From NCBI GenBank assembly GCA_022844485.1, contig JALHLQ010000008.1:1-64000 (forward strand): 64,000 nt of DNA. The letters run 5' to 3'. Positions within the stretch are counted from its first letter, which is position 1. Each line of letters opens with the position of its first letter. The stretch is from Xanthobacteraceae bacterium. Lineage in GTDB: Bacteria; Pseudomonadota; Alphaproteobacteria; Rhizobiales; Xanthobacteraceae. Positions 8,212 through 17,162 of this stretch are shown piece after piece. A program made the position numbers and the translations under genes. The notes beneath the pieces were generated by a model. That model worked only from the letters and a program-made list of their open reading frames with translations. It was not told the origin of the DNA and made no database searches.

Positions 8212-8531
8212 CTATTTCGTCTGAATGACCTTCAGGTATGCGATGGCCGCGCCGACCTCGGCTGGGGTGAAAGAGAATTCAGGCATGTCAGGGTGCCCGG
8301 TAATCAGCCCCTCAGCCAGGCCTCCTCGAGCGTCTCGACCGGGTAGCGTGTCCCCAGCATCCGAAGCGGAATGGCAGCCCGCTGCGGACTGGGTCCGGCG
8401 CGACCGGCCGCATGGCACGCGCCACAGTGTTTGATGAATAATGCTTCCCCACGCCGGACCGCGGACCCCTCTGCGGACAAAGCCGGCGTGACGAAAACAG
8501 CAAACAGCAGCGTTGCTAGGCAGCGAACCAT
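8212..8531 (-). pseudogene. Small periplasmic c-type cytochrome, broken by a one-base frameshift
   Basis: Reading from ATG 8531 gives a signal peptide (MVRCLATLLFAVFVTPALSA), then a mature domain with the haem motif CGACH and the segment LGTRYPVETLEEA. That frame stops early at about 8304. The next frame continues seamlessly with LAEGLITGHPDMPEF, whose Met is the expected distal haem ligand, and ends at 8212. One missing C in the short C run near 8322 explains everything. Either this copy is a fresh pseudogene or the base is a sequencing error. Confidence 0.8.
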
Positions 8532-8633
8532 GGTTTGAGGAGTTTGCCAGACCTGCACGAACACCCGCGGCGCGTCGAGTGCCGCAGGCACCCATGACAC
8601 AGATTGTGGCAGCCGAACAGGGCACCGTGCACG

Positions 8634-8885
8634 TCAGGCGGCGTGGCCCCGTCCCGGAACAAAGCCCGACGGGTGCCGCGGGCTGCCCTGATCATTCGCT
8701 GGAACGCCGTTCGGAAAGGCCAAGGCGGCCCAGTTCTCGACCGACTTGACGGTATCGCGCATCAGCGCAAGAAATTCCTGTTCGGTGAAATACCGCCGCC
8801 AGCGGCCGCTGTGATAGAGATCAGCCAAGTGGTCCCGCCGTTGCACGGCAAGCGCATACCATTTCCTTGATAGTTCGACGGACAT
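8634..8885 (-). CDS. Small conserved protein resembling TIGR03809 family
   Basis: An 83-residue soluble protein with a helical, tryptophan-rich core: RKWYALAVQRRDHLADLYHSGRW followed by YFTEQEFLALMRDTVKSVENWAALA. This pattern is like the TIGR03809 proteins I recall from Bradyrhizobium relatives, whose function is unknown. AAGGTG lies eight bases before the ATG at 8885, which I chose over an ATG at 8909 without a binding site. The tail after about residue 60 is Pro/Gly-rich and probably disordered. Confidence 0.6.
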   Translation of the reverse strand: MSVELSRKWYALAVQRRDHLADLYHSGRWRRYFTEQEFLALMRDTVKSVENWAALAFPNGVPANDQGSPRHPSGFVPGRGHAA

Positions 8886-9088
8886 GCGATGCGCACCTTG
8901 TTCTGTCATGACAACGCCCTGGTACGATACGCAACGCCGCGGTTTCTTATCGACGATGATTCGTGGCAGCGATCCTCTCACAGGCGGGCGCGTTGCGCGA
9001 TGCTACGCATGCGCATTTCGCTCGTCTCTGTGGATAGCGGGAAGAGTTGAGTCCGACGGGAACCAAACACCAGTTCCCTGTACCGCGC

Positions 9089-10057
9089 TCAGAGCCTGAT
9101 GTGCAACCGGTGTGCAAGCTCTCCGATGACGCCGCGCCGGAACAGAAGCACGACAAAGACAAAGATCACACCCTGGATCACGCCCACCCACTGCCCGAAC
9201 TCGGCGAGATAATTCTGCATGGCAATGATGACGAAGGCGCCGAACGCCGGTCCGAACACCGTGCCCAGCCCGCCGACAAGGGTCATCAGGACCACTTCGC
9301 CGGACATCGTCCAATGCACATCGGTGAGCGAGGCGAGCTGGAAGACGATCGCCTTGGTGGCCCCGGCGACGCCTGACAACGCGGCGGAGAGCACGAAGGC
9401 GATCAGCTTATAGCGATCGGTTTTATAGCCAAGCGAGATCGCACGCTGCTCGTTCTCGCGGATCGCTTTCAGGACCTCGCCAAAAGGCGAGTGGATGATG
9501 CGATAGATAAACACAAAACACACAAGAAAGATCGCGAGCACCGTCCAGTACATGTTCATCTGGTTGCCGAGATCGATCAGGCCAAAGAGTCGTCCGCGCG
9601 GCACGGCCTGGATGCCGTCCTCGCCGCCGGTGAAGGGCGCCTGCAACGCGAAGAAATACATCATCTGCGCCAGCGCCAGCGTAATCATCGCGAAGTAGAT
9701 TCCTTGGCGGCGGATTGCGAGCGCGCCAGCGACAAGCCCGAGCCCCGCCGCGCCCAATGCCCCGGTGATGATCGCAAGCTCCGGCGGAAAACCCCAGGCT
9801 TTCGCGGCATACGCACCGAAATAGGCGGCCCAGCCAAAGAACAGCGCGTGGCCGAACGACAGCAGCCCAACATAGCCGATCAGGAGATTGAACGCGCAAG
9901 CAAAGAGCGCAAAGCACAACGCTTTCATTAGGAACACAGGGTAGATAAAGGCTGGTGCAATCATCAGCACCACCACCATTGCGACGAAGGCATAGGTCTC
10001 GCTGCGGGTAGAGATCTTGCGCTCGTGGCCGAGAGGGGTTTCCGCTACCCGTTCCAT
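9089..10057 (-). CDS. Branched-chain amino acid-type ABC permease, LivM-like
   Basis: A 322-residue inner-membrane permease with about nine helices. Typical LivM segments are present: NLLIGYVGLLSFGHALFFGWAAYFGAYAA near the N-terminus and LKAIRENEQRAISLGYKTDRYKLIAFVLSAALSGVAG, which contains the ATPase-contact loop. It follows livH by one base (stop TGA then ATG), so the two are coupled. With the livG, livF, livK and livH genes upstream it makes one complete importer. The substrate is unknown; in this group it may be an amino acid, amide or aromatic acid. Confidence 0.88.
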   Translation of the reverse strand: MERVAETPLGHERKISTRSETYAFVAMVVVLMIAPAFIYPVFLMKALCFALFACAFNLLIGYVGLLSFGHALFFGWAAYFGAYAAKAWGFPPELAIITGALGAAGLGLVAGALAIRRQGIYFAMITLALAQMMYFFALQAPFTGGEDGIQAVPRGRLFGLIDLGNQMNMYWTVLAIFLVCFVFIYRIIHSPFGEVLKAIRENEQRAISLGYKTDRYKLIAFVLSAALSGVAGATKAIVFQLASLTDVHWTMSGEVVLMTLVGGLGTVFGPAFGAFVIIAMQNYLAEFGQWVGVIQGVIFVFVVLLFRRGVIGELAHRLHIRL

Positions 10058-10058
10058 G

Positions 10059-10943
10059 TCATGCCGTCCGTCCGAACAGGCCCGCGGGCCGGATGAGAAG
10101 CACAATGGCCATGACGATGAAGATCACCGTGTTCGACGCTTCCGGGAAAAAGACCTTCGTGAGCCCCTCGATGATGCCAAGGCCAAAACCCGTAACGATC
10201 GCACCCATGATCGAGCCCATGCCGCCGATCACCACCACGGCGAACACGACGATGATCAGGTCGGCGCCCATCAGCGGGTTCACGTTGTAAATCGGCGCAG
10301 CCATGACGCCGGCGAGAGCCGCAAGCCCGACGCCGAAACCGTAGGTCAGCGTGATCATGCGCGGGACGTTGATGCCGAAGGCGCGGACAAGCGTCGGGTT
10401 TTCGGTCGCGGCGCGCAAGTATGCGCCGAGCCGGGTGCGCTCGATCACGAACCACGTCGTGAGGCAGACCACGAGCGAGAAGACAATCACCCAGGCGCGG
10501 TAGTTCGGCAGGAACATGAAACCGAGGTTTTGTCCGCCGGTCAGCGCCTCGGGCATGCGGTAGGGCAAGCCGGATGAGCCGTAATAGTAGCGGAAGATGC
10601 CCTGGATAATCAGCGCGAGGCCGAAGGTGAGGAGCAGCCCGTAGAGATGATCGAGGTGGTAGAGCTGTTTCAGCATCAGCCGCTCGATCACGACGCCGGT
10701 GAAGCCGACAATGATCGGGGCGAGGATCAAGGCCCACCAGTAACCGATGCCATATTCAAGAAGGAAGAACGCGACGAAGGCGCCCATCATATACTGGGCG
10801 CCATGCGTGAAGTTGATGATATTCAGCATGCCGAAGATCACCGCAAGCCCCAGGCTGAGCAGCGCATAGAACGAACCGTTGATCAGCCCGAGCAGAAGCT
10901 GGCCGAACAGCGCTTGCGACGGAATTCCGAAGATTTCGATCAT
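10059..10943 (-). CDS. Branched-chain amino acid-type ABC permease, LivH-like
   Basis: A 294-residue membrane permease. The hallmark LGLAVIFGMLNIINFTHGAQYMMGAF appears near the N-terminus. The ATPase-contact region LRAATENPTLVRAFGINVPRMITLTYGFGVGLAALAGVM lies in the second half. It pairs with the LivM-like gene just downstream. The 156 bases before it contain a strong hairpin that separates it from the binding-protein gene. Confidence 0.88.
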   Translation of the reverse strand: MIEIFGIPSQALFGQLLLGLINGSFYALLSLGLAVIFGMLNIINFTHGAQYMMGAFVAFFLLEYGIGYWWALILAPIIVGFTGVVIERLMLKQLYHLDHLYGLLLTFGLALIIQGIFRYYYGSSGLPYRMPEALTGGQNLGFMFLPNYRAWVIVFSLVVCLTTWFVIERTRLGAYLRAATENPTLVRAFGINVPRMITLTYGFGVGLAALAGVMAAPIYNVNPLMGADLIIVVFAVVVIGGMGSIMGAIVTGFGLGIIEGLTKVFFPEASNTVIFIVMAIVLLIRPAGLFGRTA

Positions 10944-11027
10944 GCGTTAGAGAACCCCGGTAACCGTCTCCGTTCAATGGAGGGTGGTCGAACGAAGCAC
11001 CCACCGTGCACTTGCTCGGATTGCAAA

Positions 11028-11061
11028 CGTGGGCACGGCGCTTTGCACGCCTTTGCCCACG
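11028..11061 (-). terminator. Strong hairpin between binding-protein and permease genes
   Basis: Arms CGTGGGCA and TGCCCACG form a perfect 8-bp stem, and inner GGCG/CGCC arms can extend it. It lies between the substrate-binding gene and livH. No U tract follows, so it may act as a leaky terminator or as an mRNA 3'-end stabiliser that keeps the binding protein in excess. Confidence 0.6.
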
Positions 11062-11099
11062 CTACGCACTCATCCTTCTCAGAATGAGGGTCAGATCGA

Positions 11100-12311
11100 T
11101 CAGCCGCTCACCAGCGGACAATTGCCCTCCCGGAGCGGACGGAACGCCTGATCGGACGGAATTTTGGCGCGCACCTTCATGTAGTCCCAGGGTCCTTTCG
11201 ACTCGGAAGGCTTCTTGACCTCGAGAAGATACATGTCGTGAATCTTGCGTCCGTCGGCGCGAATGGTGCCCTTGCCGAACAGCGGATCGTCAGTCGGCAT
11301 CTCTTTCATCTTGGCGACCACGGCTTTGCCGTCGCCGTCGCTCTTGAGCGCTTCGACCGCCTTCAAATAATGCAGCACGGCAGAGTACACGCCGGCTTGC
11401 ACCATGGTCGGCATGTTGCCCTTGAACTGCGGCGCAAACCGCTTGGCGAAGGCGCGGGTGGCGTCATTGAGATCCCAATAAAAGGACTCGGTGAAGATCA
11501 GGCCCTGCGCAACATTCAGCCCGAGCGCATGAATATCGGTGATGAAGACGAGCAGCCCGGCGAGGTTCTGTCCCCCGCGGACGAGACCGAACTCGGACGC
11601 CTGCTTGATCGAGTTGATGGTGTCGCCGCCGGCATTGGCAAGTCCGACGATCTGCGCCTTCGAGGCTTGCGCCTGCAGGAGGAACGAGGAGAAATCGGTG
11701 CCCGGGAACGGATGGCGGACGCGACCCACGACCTTGCCGCCGTTCTTTTCAACGACCGCTGCCGTGTCGCGCTCGAGCGCATGGCCGAAAGCGTAGTCGG
11801 CGGTGAGGAAGAACCAGGTCTTGCCGCCGGTATCGACAATGGCCTTGCCGGTGCCGTTGGCGAGCGCCCAAGTGTCATACGTCCAATGGATCGTGTTCGG
11901 CGAACAGGCCGGACCCGTCAAATCGGATGTCGCCGCGCCCGATACCAGAAATACCTTGTTCTTGTCCCTCACGATGTTGTTGACGGCGAGGGCGACCGAG
12001 GATGTCGGCACGTCGACGATCACGTCGACCTTGTCGACGTCGATCCAGGTTCGGACGATGTTTGATCCGACGTCCGGTTTGTTCTGATGATCGGCGCCGA
12101 CGATCTCGACCTTCATGCCCTTGGCGGCGGCGCCAAAATCCTCGACCGCCATGCGCGCGGCGGCAACCGCGCCGGGGCCGGAGACGTCGGCATAGACGCC
12201 CGACATGTCGTTCATGACCCCGATCCGGATCACCCCATCGGTGTACTGGGCGTAGGCGGCGTTGCCGGCGAGGGCAGCGACCGCGACGGTCAGGTTACGC
12301 AGCAGTTTCAT
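11100..12311 (-). CDS. Periplasmic substrate-binding protein, LivK-like (Peripla_BP_6)
   Basis: A 403-residue secreted binding protein. A signal peptide (about 1-21, ending AAYAQ) precedes the mature start YTDGVIRIGVMNDMSGVYADVSGPG, the usual first strand of the family. The body contains ADHQNKPDVGSNIVRTWIDVDKVDVIVDVPTSSVAL, corresponding to ligand-loop elements. It lies between the two ATPase genes and the two permease genes in one operon. The ligand cannot be assigned from sequence alone. Confidence 0.88.
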   Translation of the reverse strand: MKLLRNLTVAVAALAGNAAYAQYTDGVIRIGVMNDMSGVYADVSGPGAVAAARMAVEDFGAAAKGMKVEIVGADHQNKPDVGSNIVRTWIDVDKVDVIVDVPTSSVALAVNNIVRDKNKVFLVSGAATSDLTGPACSPNTIHWTYDTWALANGTGKAIVDTGGKTWFFLTADYAFGHALERDTAAVVEKNGGKVVGRVRHPFPGTDFSSFLLQAQASKAQIVGLANAGGDTINSIKQASEFGLVRGGQNLAGLLVFITDIHALGLNVAQGLIFTESFYWDLNDATRAFAKRFAPQFKGNMPTMVQAGVYSAVLHYLKAVEALKSDGDGKAVVAKMKEMPTDDPLFGKGTIRADGRKIHDMYLLEVKKPSESKGPWDYMKVRAKIPSDQAFRPLREGNCPLVSG

Positions 12312-12345
12312 TTGCGCTTTCTCCCTTGTGAGGCTCGTTGCTCGC

Positions 12346-13068
12346 TTACACGCCTAGGTACTCGTGCAGCGTATCAAGCTTGGCATTGAGTTCCGCATTT
12401 GCGAAACCCTCGACCACGCGGCCGTGTTCCATGATGTAATACCGGTCTGCGACGGTCGAGGCGAACCGGAAATTCTGCTCGACCAGCAGTATAGTAAATC
12501 CTTGCGCCTTGAGCGACCGGATGGTCTTGCCGATCTGGCGGATGATGACCGGGGCCAGCCCTTCGGTCGGCTCATCGAGGAGCAGCAGCCGGGCCCCAGT
12601 CCGCAGGATGCGGCCGATGGCCAACATCTGCTGTTCGCCGCCGGAGAGCTTCGTCCCCTGGCTCGATCCAAGCCGTTCCTTGAGGTTGGGAAAGAGCTCG
12701 AAAATCCTGTCCAGCGAAAGACCGCCGGGCCGCACTTGTGGCGGCAGCAGCAGGTTCTCCTCGACGCTGAGGCTCGCGAAGATGCCCCGCTCTTCCGGGC
12801 AGAATGCGATGCCAAGGCGTGCGATGGCATTCGACGGCAGGGATATCGTCTGGCGTCCGTCCAGCCGCACCGAGCCCGTGCGCTGCGGTAGGATACCCAT
12901 AACCGACTTGAGCGTGGTGGTCTTGCCGGCGCCGTTGCGGCCCAGGAGCGTCACCACCTCACCGGGATAAACCTGGAAATTCACGCCGTGCAGGATGTGG
13001 GACTCGCCATACCAGGCTTGCAGGTCCTCCACGGCGAGGATCGGCTCGATGCGCGCTCTCTCATTCAT
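12346..13068 (-). CDS. ABC transporter ATP-binding protein, LivF-like
   Basis: A 240-residue ATPase. Walker A is GRNGAGKT (43-50), the signature is LSGGEQQ (140-146) and Walker B is LLLLDEP (160-166). A C-terminal LVEQNFRFA gives the switch His region in the LivF style. The start overlaps the livG-like stop by 8 bases, indicating coupled translation. Confidence 0.9.
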   Translation of the reverse strand: MNERARIEPILAVEDLQAWYGESHILHGVNFQVYPGEVVTLLGRNGAGKTTTLKSVMGILPQRTGSVRLDGRQTISLPSNAIARLGIAFCPEERGIFASLSVEENLLLPPQVRPGGLSLDRIFELFPNLKERLGSSQGTKLSGGEQQMLAIGRILRTGARLLLLDEPTEGLAPVIIRQIGKTIRSLKAQGFTILLVEQNFRFASTVADRYYIMEHGRVVEGFANAELNAKLDTLHEYLGV

Positions 13069-13813
13069 CGCCGACCCCCATGTAGGCCTCGCGTACCTCG
13101 GGGTTGCCGGATACGCTCTTATAGTCCCCCTCGGCCAGGATGCGGCCGCGGGTGAGCACGGTAATCGTGTCGGATAGCTTCGAGACGACGCTCAGATTGT
13201 GCTCGACCATCAGAACTGTGCGGCCGGCGGATGATCCCTTGATCAGTTCGGTGATGCGGTCGATATCCTCATGGCCCATCCCGGCCGTGGGCTCATCAAG
13301 CAGCAGCATTTCGGGATCGAGCGCGAGGGTGGTCGCGAGCTCCAGGGCGCGTTTGCGTCCATAGGGCAGCTCCACGGCCGTAATGTGGGCGTAGCGGGCG
13401 AGTCCGACGTCCGTGATCAGCGCCATCGCACGATCGTTGAGCGTGTCGAGGACGGATTTCGAGCGCCAGAAATCGTAAGAACCGCCGCGCTTGCGCTGAA
13501 GCGCGATACGCACGTTCTCAAGCACCGTCAGATGCGGAAACACCGCCGAGATCTGAAACGAGCGCACGAGGCCGAGGCGCGCCACATCCGCCGGCCGCAT
13601 CGCCGTGATGTCGTTACCTTTGTAGAGAATGCGGCCGCGCGTCGGATTAAGGAATTTGGTCAGGAGATTGAAGCAGGTCGTCTTGCCGGCGCCGTTTGGG
13701 CCGATCAGGGCATGAATGGTGCCGCGCTGCACGCGCAGATTCACATTATTGACCGCCACGAAGCCGGCGAATTCCTTCGTGAGGTCCTCGGTTTCGAGGA
13801 CGGTCTCAGACAT
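13061..13813 (-). CDS. ABC transporter ATP-binding protein, LivG-like
   Basis: A 250-residue ATPase and the first gene of the liv-type operon. Walker A is GPNGAGKT (38-45). The signature is the degenerate form ELPYGRKRALELA usual for LivG, and Walker B is MLLLDEPTAGM. LMVEHNLSVV carries the switch His. The 163 bases upstream should hold the operon promoter, but no convincing -35/-10 pair was found. Confidence 0.9.
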   Translation of the reverse strand: MSETVLETEDLTKEFAGFVAVNNVNLRVQRGTIHALIGPNGAGKTTCFNLLTKFLNPTRGRILYKGNDITAMRPADVARLGLVRSFQISAVFPHLTVLENVRIALQRKRGGSYDFWRSKSVLDTLNDRAMALITDVGLARYAHITAVELPYGRKRALELATTLALDPEMLLLDEPTAGMGHEDIDRITELIKGSSAGRTVLMVEHNLSVVSKLSDTITVLTRGRILAEGDYKSVSGNPEVREAYMGVGDE

Positions 13814-13976
13814 CCAGCAGCGTTTCCCTCAGGTATTATTGTTCCGGCTATTTCGCATTACTGGGAGACAGCGTCTAGCCCTCCCCAGGCTCAATCTGGT
13901 CGGATGAGCGCCAAAAGGCTGCGGCGGTTGCGCGCGGAACCGATCGTGACCGGCGCAGTGCTACGGATCAGGGAGT

Positions 13977-15497
13977 TCAACGGCTCGGCACGGCCGTGCT
14001 CGAACGATCGGCCGTGCGGGGCTCCGCGGATCTGGCCGCCTCATAGGCATCTGCGAGCCCAGCGCCGAAATCCGGATCGCGCCTCTTGGGCCCCAAACCT
14101 TTTGCTGTCGCCATCAGGATTTTGCGCACGCTGTCCGGGTCCAGTTTGGCATTCCGCTCCATCATCAGCGCGACGACGCCACTCACATGCGCCGCCGCAA
14201 CCGACGTCCCGGATGATATCTGATAGCTGCGGTTGGGCGCAGGAATCAGAATGTCGACTCCCGGAGCCGCGACGGCGATGTGATTGCCGCGGTTTGCCTG
14301 TATGAAAACCTTGTCTTCGGTGTCCGTTGCAGTGACCGCGATGACATTGGGATCGGCCGCCGGAAAGAGCGGCGGCGATTTCGGCCCTGCGTTTCCGGCT
14401 GCCGCAACCAGCACGATCCCCTTCTGCCGCGCCGCCGCCAGCGTGCGCTGCAAGGCCGGATCGGCCGGACCGGCGAAACTCATGTTCATTACCCGTGCGC
14501 CTTGCGAATACGCCCAATCGAGGCCGCGCAATATATGGAACGTGGTGCCCTCTCCTCCGCGCGCGGATGGCCCGAAGGCGCGCACCGCAAGAATGCGAAC
14601 GCGCGGGGCAACACCCGTCAGCTTGCCGCGTGAGGCAATCGCACCGGCGACGCCCGTTCCATGCGGATGCGGTTCGTCGCTTCCGCCCAGGAGATCCAGG
14701 CGGTCCGCCACCGCCCCGACGAGATCAGGGTGCGACTCATCGATAGCGGAATCGATCACCGCGACGAGTACGTTCTCGCCGGTCGCCACGCGATGCGCTT
14801 CGGGCACGCGAAGCTTCGCCAGGGTGTATTGAGCCGCATCGCCGGACGCTCTTTCGTCGCTCTGCTGTTGCAGCGCGTAGAGGTAGTTCGGCTGCGCCGC
14901 CGCAATGCGTTGGTCCGAAAGCGAGCGAATGACGGAAGCGACCGGTCGATTGTCGTTGATGCGCCAGCGGAAAAGCTTGCGGCCGGTCAGCGCGAACGTA
15001 TGCGACTCGAGCCGCGTGAGTCGATTTTGCCGCGCGAGCGCCTCGAGCGTCGCATCAGGCACGTTCGCGGCGATCTCGAGGATCACCTCGTTCGGCACGA
15101 AACGGCGTTCGCTGGGCGGGGGCGGGCTGAACCCTTGCCGATTGCCCTGCCCGCCTCGATTGCCTTGCGTTGGCGTGCGCCGCGGCTGGCCAGGCAAGGG
15201 ATCATCGTTGTCGTCGGTGACAATGTGCGAATGAGGGGGCCCCGGGTTCGCGATGGCCGATCCGATCGCGGGCGCAACGCCGATCGCGATGCCGGCACCG
15301 ATCCCGCCCCAGCCGGGACCGCGCGGACGCGGGGGCTGGCGGATGCCATCGCCCGTCGGCACGCGGGTTGTGTTGACGCTCGGAGCGCGCATCTGATGAT
15401 TAAGCGACTGCGCCGACGCAGCCGTCGCCAGCAGCGCCGCGGCGGCCGCGATCGCAGCACCCCGCATCATGGTCCATCGGCGGCTTCGAATGCTCAC
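13977..15497 (-). CDS. Secreted S8 family serine peptidase with propeptide-like domain
   Basis: A 506-residue subtilisin-like protease. An export signal covers about 1-30 (ending ATAASAQ), followed by a Pro/Gly-rich low-complexity linker with a glycine-rich hydrophobic stretch (62-86). A domain at 131-207 resembles a subtilisin propeptide. The catalytic triad is Asp249 (VAVIDSAID), His279 (HGTGVAG) and Ser432 (SSGTSVAAAH), with oxyanion Asn369, so the enzyme should be active. It lies 43 bases after the anti-sigma gene in the same operon. Its 131-207 domain resembles the outer domain of that anti-sigma factor. Confidence 0.9.
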   Translation of the reverse strand: MSIRSRRWTMMRGAAIAAAAALLATAASAQSLNHQMRAPSVNTTRVPTGDGIRQPPRPRGPGWGGIGAGIAIGVAPAIGSAIANPGPPHSHIVTDDNDDPLPGQPRRTPTQGNRGGQGNRQGFSPPPPSERRFVPNEVILEIAANVPDATLEALARQNRLTRLESHTFALTGRKLFRWRINDNRPVASVIRSLSDQRIAAAQPNYLYALQQQSDERASGDAAQYTLAKLRVPEAHRVATGENVLVAVIDSAIDESHPDLVGAVADRLDLLGGSDEPHPHGTGVAGAIASRGKLTGVAPRVRILAVRAFGPSARGGEGTTFHILRGLDWAYSQGARVMNMSFAGPADPALQRTLAAARQKGIVLVAAAGNAGPKSPPLFPAADPNVIAVTATDTEDKVFIQANRGNHIAVAAPGVDILIPAPNRSYQISSGTSVAAAHVSGVVALMMERNAKLDPDSVRKILMATAKGLGPKRRDPDFGAGLADAYEAARSAEPRTADRSSTAVPSR

Positions 15498-15540
15498 GAT
15501 GAATCTCCCTTCGGGCCCACGAACTTCGACTTTCGAAATT

Positions 15541-16218
15541 CTACTCTACCGGTGCGGCGAAGCGAATGATGTTCGCCTGATCCTGCAGCCGTTTCAGGAT
15601 CCGGCTGACTTCGTCTTGCGGGAGCTTTGTCTCCGCCAGGCGAACTCTGAAGAGGCCGCCCGCGCGCGGGCCTTCGACGAGCGATAACCTATTCGTATCG
15701 AGGAAGCGCGTGATCTCCGCGGCTGTCGCCTGCGGCGCGAAGGCGATCATCGCATACGTGCCTTGCAGCGGCGCGGTTTGCTGCGGAGCCGATGCGGTCT
15801 GGAACGTCGCCTCGCGCTCGCTGACGAAAACGCCGAGCAGCAATCCCGCCTGCAGCGCAATCGCGAGCGCGCCCGCCGCCGCGGACCAGGCCAGCGTGCG
15901 CGGGCTCAAGCTCGATAGCCGCAGGGCGAGCCAACGGCCGGGATTAATCGACAAAGATTTGCGGCGGGCCGGTTCCGCATCCACGGCGGCCATCAGTTTT
16001 TCCATCGCATGCGGCGACGGGGCGCCAAGCTTTTCGTTAAGGCGGATCGTCTCATCGACCTCTTCCCGGATCAGCGAAAACTGGCGCGCAAAATCGGCAT
16101 CCTCCGAGAGCGCCAGATCTACGCGCGCCGCATCTTTGCGCGAGAGCGTGCCGGCAGCATGCCAGGGCAACAGCGCCTCGATTTCCTGCGGCTCTTTTGT
16201 CGGGTCTTTCATCGTCAT
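15541..16218 (-). CDS. Membrane anti-sigma factor with propeptide-like periplasmic domain
   Basis: A 225-residue protein. Residues 8-80 form a helical cytoplasmic domain like that of RskA-type anti-sigma factors (LLPWHAAGTLSRKDAARVD), without zinc-binding Cys. One membrane helix is at about 109-131. Residues 154-224 form a periplasmic domain with the pattern YAMIAFAPQATAAEITRFL, LFRVRLAETKLPQDEV and LQDQANIIRFAAP. That pattern resembles residues 136-206 of the neighbouring S8 protease. The ATG at 16218 overlaps the sigma stop as ATGA; a TTG at 16224 is a weaker start. It is likely to hold the ECF sigma factor at the membrane. Confidence 0.78.
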   Translation of the reverse strand: MTMKDPTKEPQEIEALLPWHAAGTLSRKDAARVDLALSEDADFARQFSLIREEVDETIRLNEKLGAPSPHAMEKLMAAVDAEPARRKSLSINPGRWLALRLSSLSPRTLAWSAAAGALAIALQAGLLLGVFVSEREATFQTASAPQQTAPLQGTYAMIAFAPQATAAEITRFLDTNRLSLVEGPRAGGLFRVRLAETKLPQDEVSRILKRLQDQANIIRFAAPVE

Positions 16219-16775
16219 GGCCAACCTCGATCCACTCCCGCCGCTTTCAGCAGCTCGGATAGCTTCTTCCGCGCATAGAACATTCGCGTCTTGACGGTGT
16301 TCTCAGGTATCCCGACAATCTCGGCCACTTCCTCGACCGATTTCTCGTGGTAGTATACAAGATCGATGATTTCCCGGTGATCCGGCGACAGCGCGGTCAA
16401 ACACTTGCGCAGGATTTCGCTCTTGTCCTTCTTCTGCACCGCGGCCTCAGGATCGTCCGCCGTATCCTCTATCGCCGCGGCTTCCTCATCATCCAATCCC
16501 TCTTCCTTCCGTCGCCTGAGCGCCGAGAGCGCCTTGAAGCGAGCAATCGCAAGCAACCAGGTCGTCACCTGCGAGCGCGCCTCGAACTTGTGCGCCTGAC
16601 GCCAGACGTCGAGGAACACTTCGCTGACCAGATCTTCCGCCTTGGTCGGATCGCCGACGAGGCGCAAGATGAACCGGTAGGCACGCACATGGTGACGCGC
16701 ATACAGGACCTGCATCGCGAGCTTGTCGCCCGCCGCAATCCGCCCGATCAGTGCTTCGTCAGTGGTTGTCTGCAT
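16215..16775 (-). CDS. ECF-type RNA polymerase sigma factor
   Basis: A 186-residue sigma-70 family protein with only regions 2 and 4. Region 2 covers about 20-90 (YARHHVRAYRFILRLVGD, then EDLVSEVFLDVWRQA and TWLLAIARFKALSALRR). An acidic linker follows. Region 4 covers about 125-178 (LSPDHREIIDLVYYHEKSVEEVAEIVGIPENTVKTRMFYARKKL, with a clear helix-turn-helix). It is the first gene of a three-gene operon with the anti-sigma factor and the secreted subtilisin, so it probably answers an envelope or extracellular signal. Confidence 0.92.
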   Translation of the reverse strand: MQTTTDEALIGRIAAGDKLAMQVLYARHHVRAYRFILRLVGDPTKAEDLVSEVFLDVWRQAHKFEARSQVTTWLLAIARFKALSALRRRKEEGLDDEEAAAIEDTADDPEAAVQKKDKSEILRKCLTALSPDHREIIDLVYYHEKSVEEVAEIVGIPENTVKTRMFYARKKLSELLKAAGVDRGWP

Positions 16776-17162
16776 CGCCGGACGGTCGGCTCATCAATTG
16801 GTCGCAGGCACATGAAGAACGGTTCAAATTGGCCGCGAGCACGCCCGTCTGTCGCCAGATGTCTCGCCGCCCGATCCAGCCCGGCATCGCCCCTCCCGGA
16901 CTGTCTACGGAATCCGACCGGCACGCAATTCCATTGCAAGGGTGCAAGACCGATGCGGCTGCGCCGGCTCGCCAGGAAACTTATTCTTACATAAGATGGA
17001 CCGGGGTTGCGAAAGGGGGCGGCATTGTCGGGGCTTTCTGATCATGGTTTACGTTTCCTGAGCGCGGTTAACGGTATTTTGGCTATTTTCTTCACATACC
17101 TCCTGTTCGCGTTAAGCTTCATTAACCTGAGGGGGCCAGTCTGACAGGCCACGTTCCGCGGC
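16776..17162. other. Intergenic region between sigma operon and cytochrome fusion gene
   Basis: No convincing gene lies in these 387 bases. It is the divergent promoter region of the sigma operon (leftward) and the b561 fusion gene (rightward). A short inverted repeat, CTTAT-N6-ATAAG, is at 16980-16995. An AT-rich stretch with repeated TTAAC/GTTAA occurs at about 17070-17130. I looked for a canonical GGAAC-type ECF promoter on the minus strand and found none with proper spacing. Confidence 0.5.

Noticed and set aside
16776-17162. GGAAC-type ECF autoregulatory promoter before the sigma gene
   Set aside because: A CGGAACG on the minus strand near 17150 has no matching -10 element at 16-17 bases, so no promoter was called.
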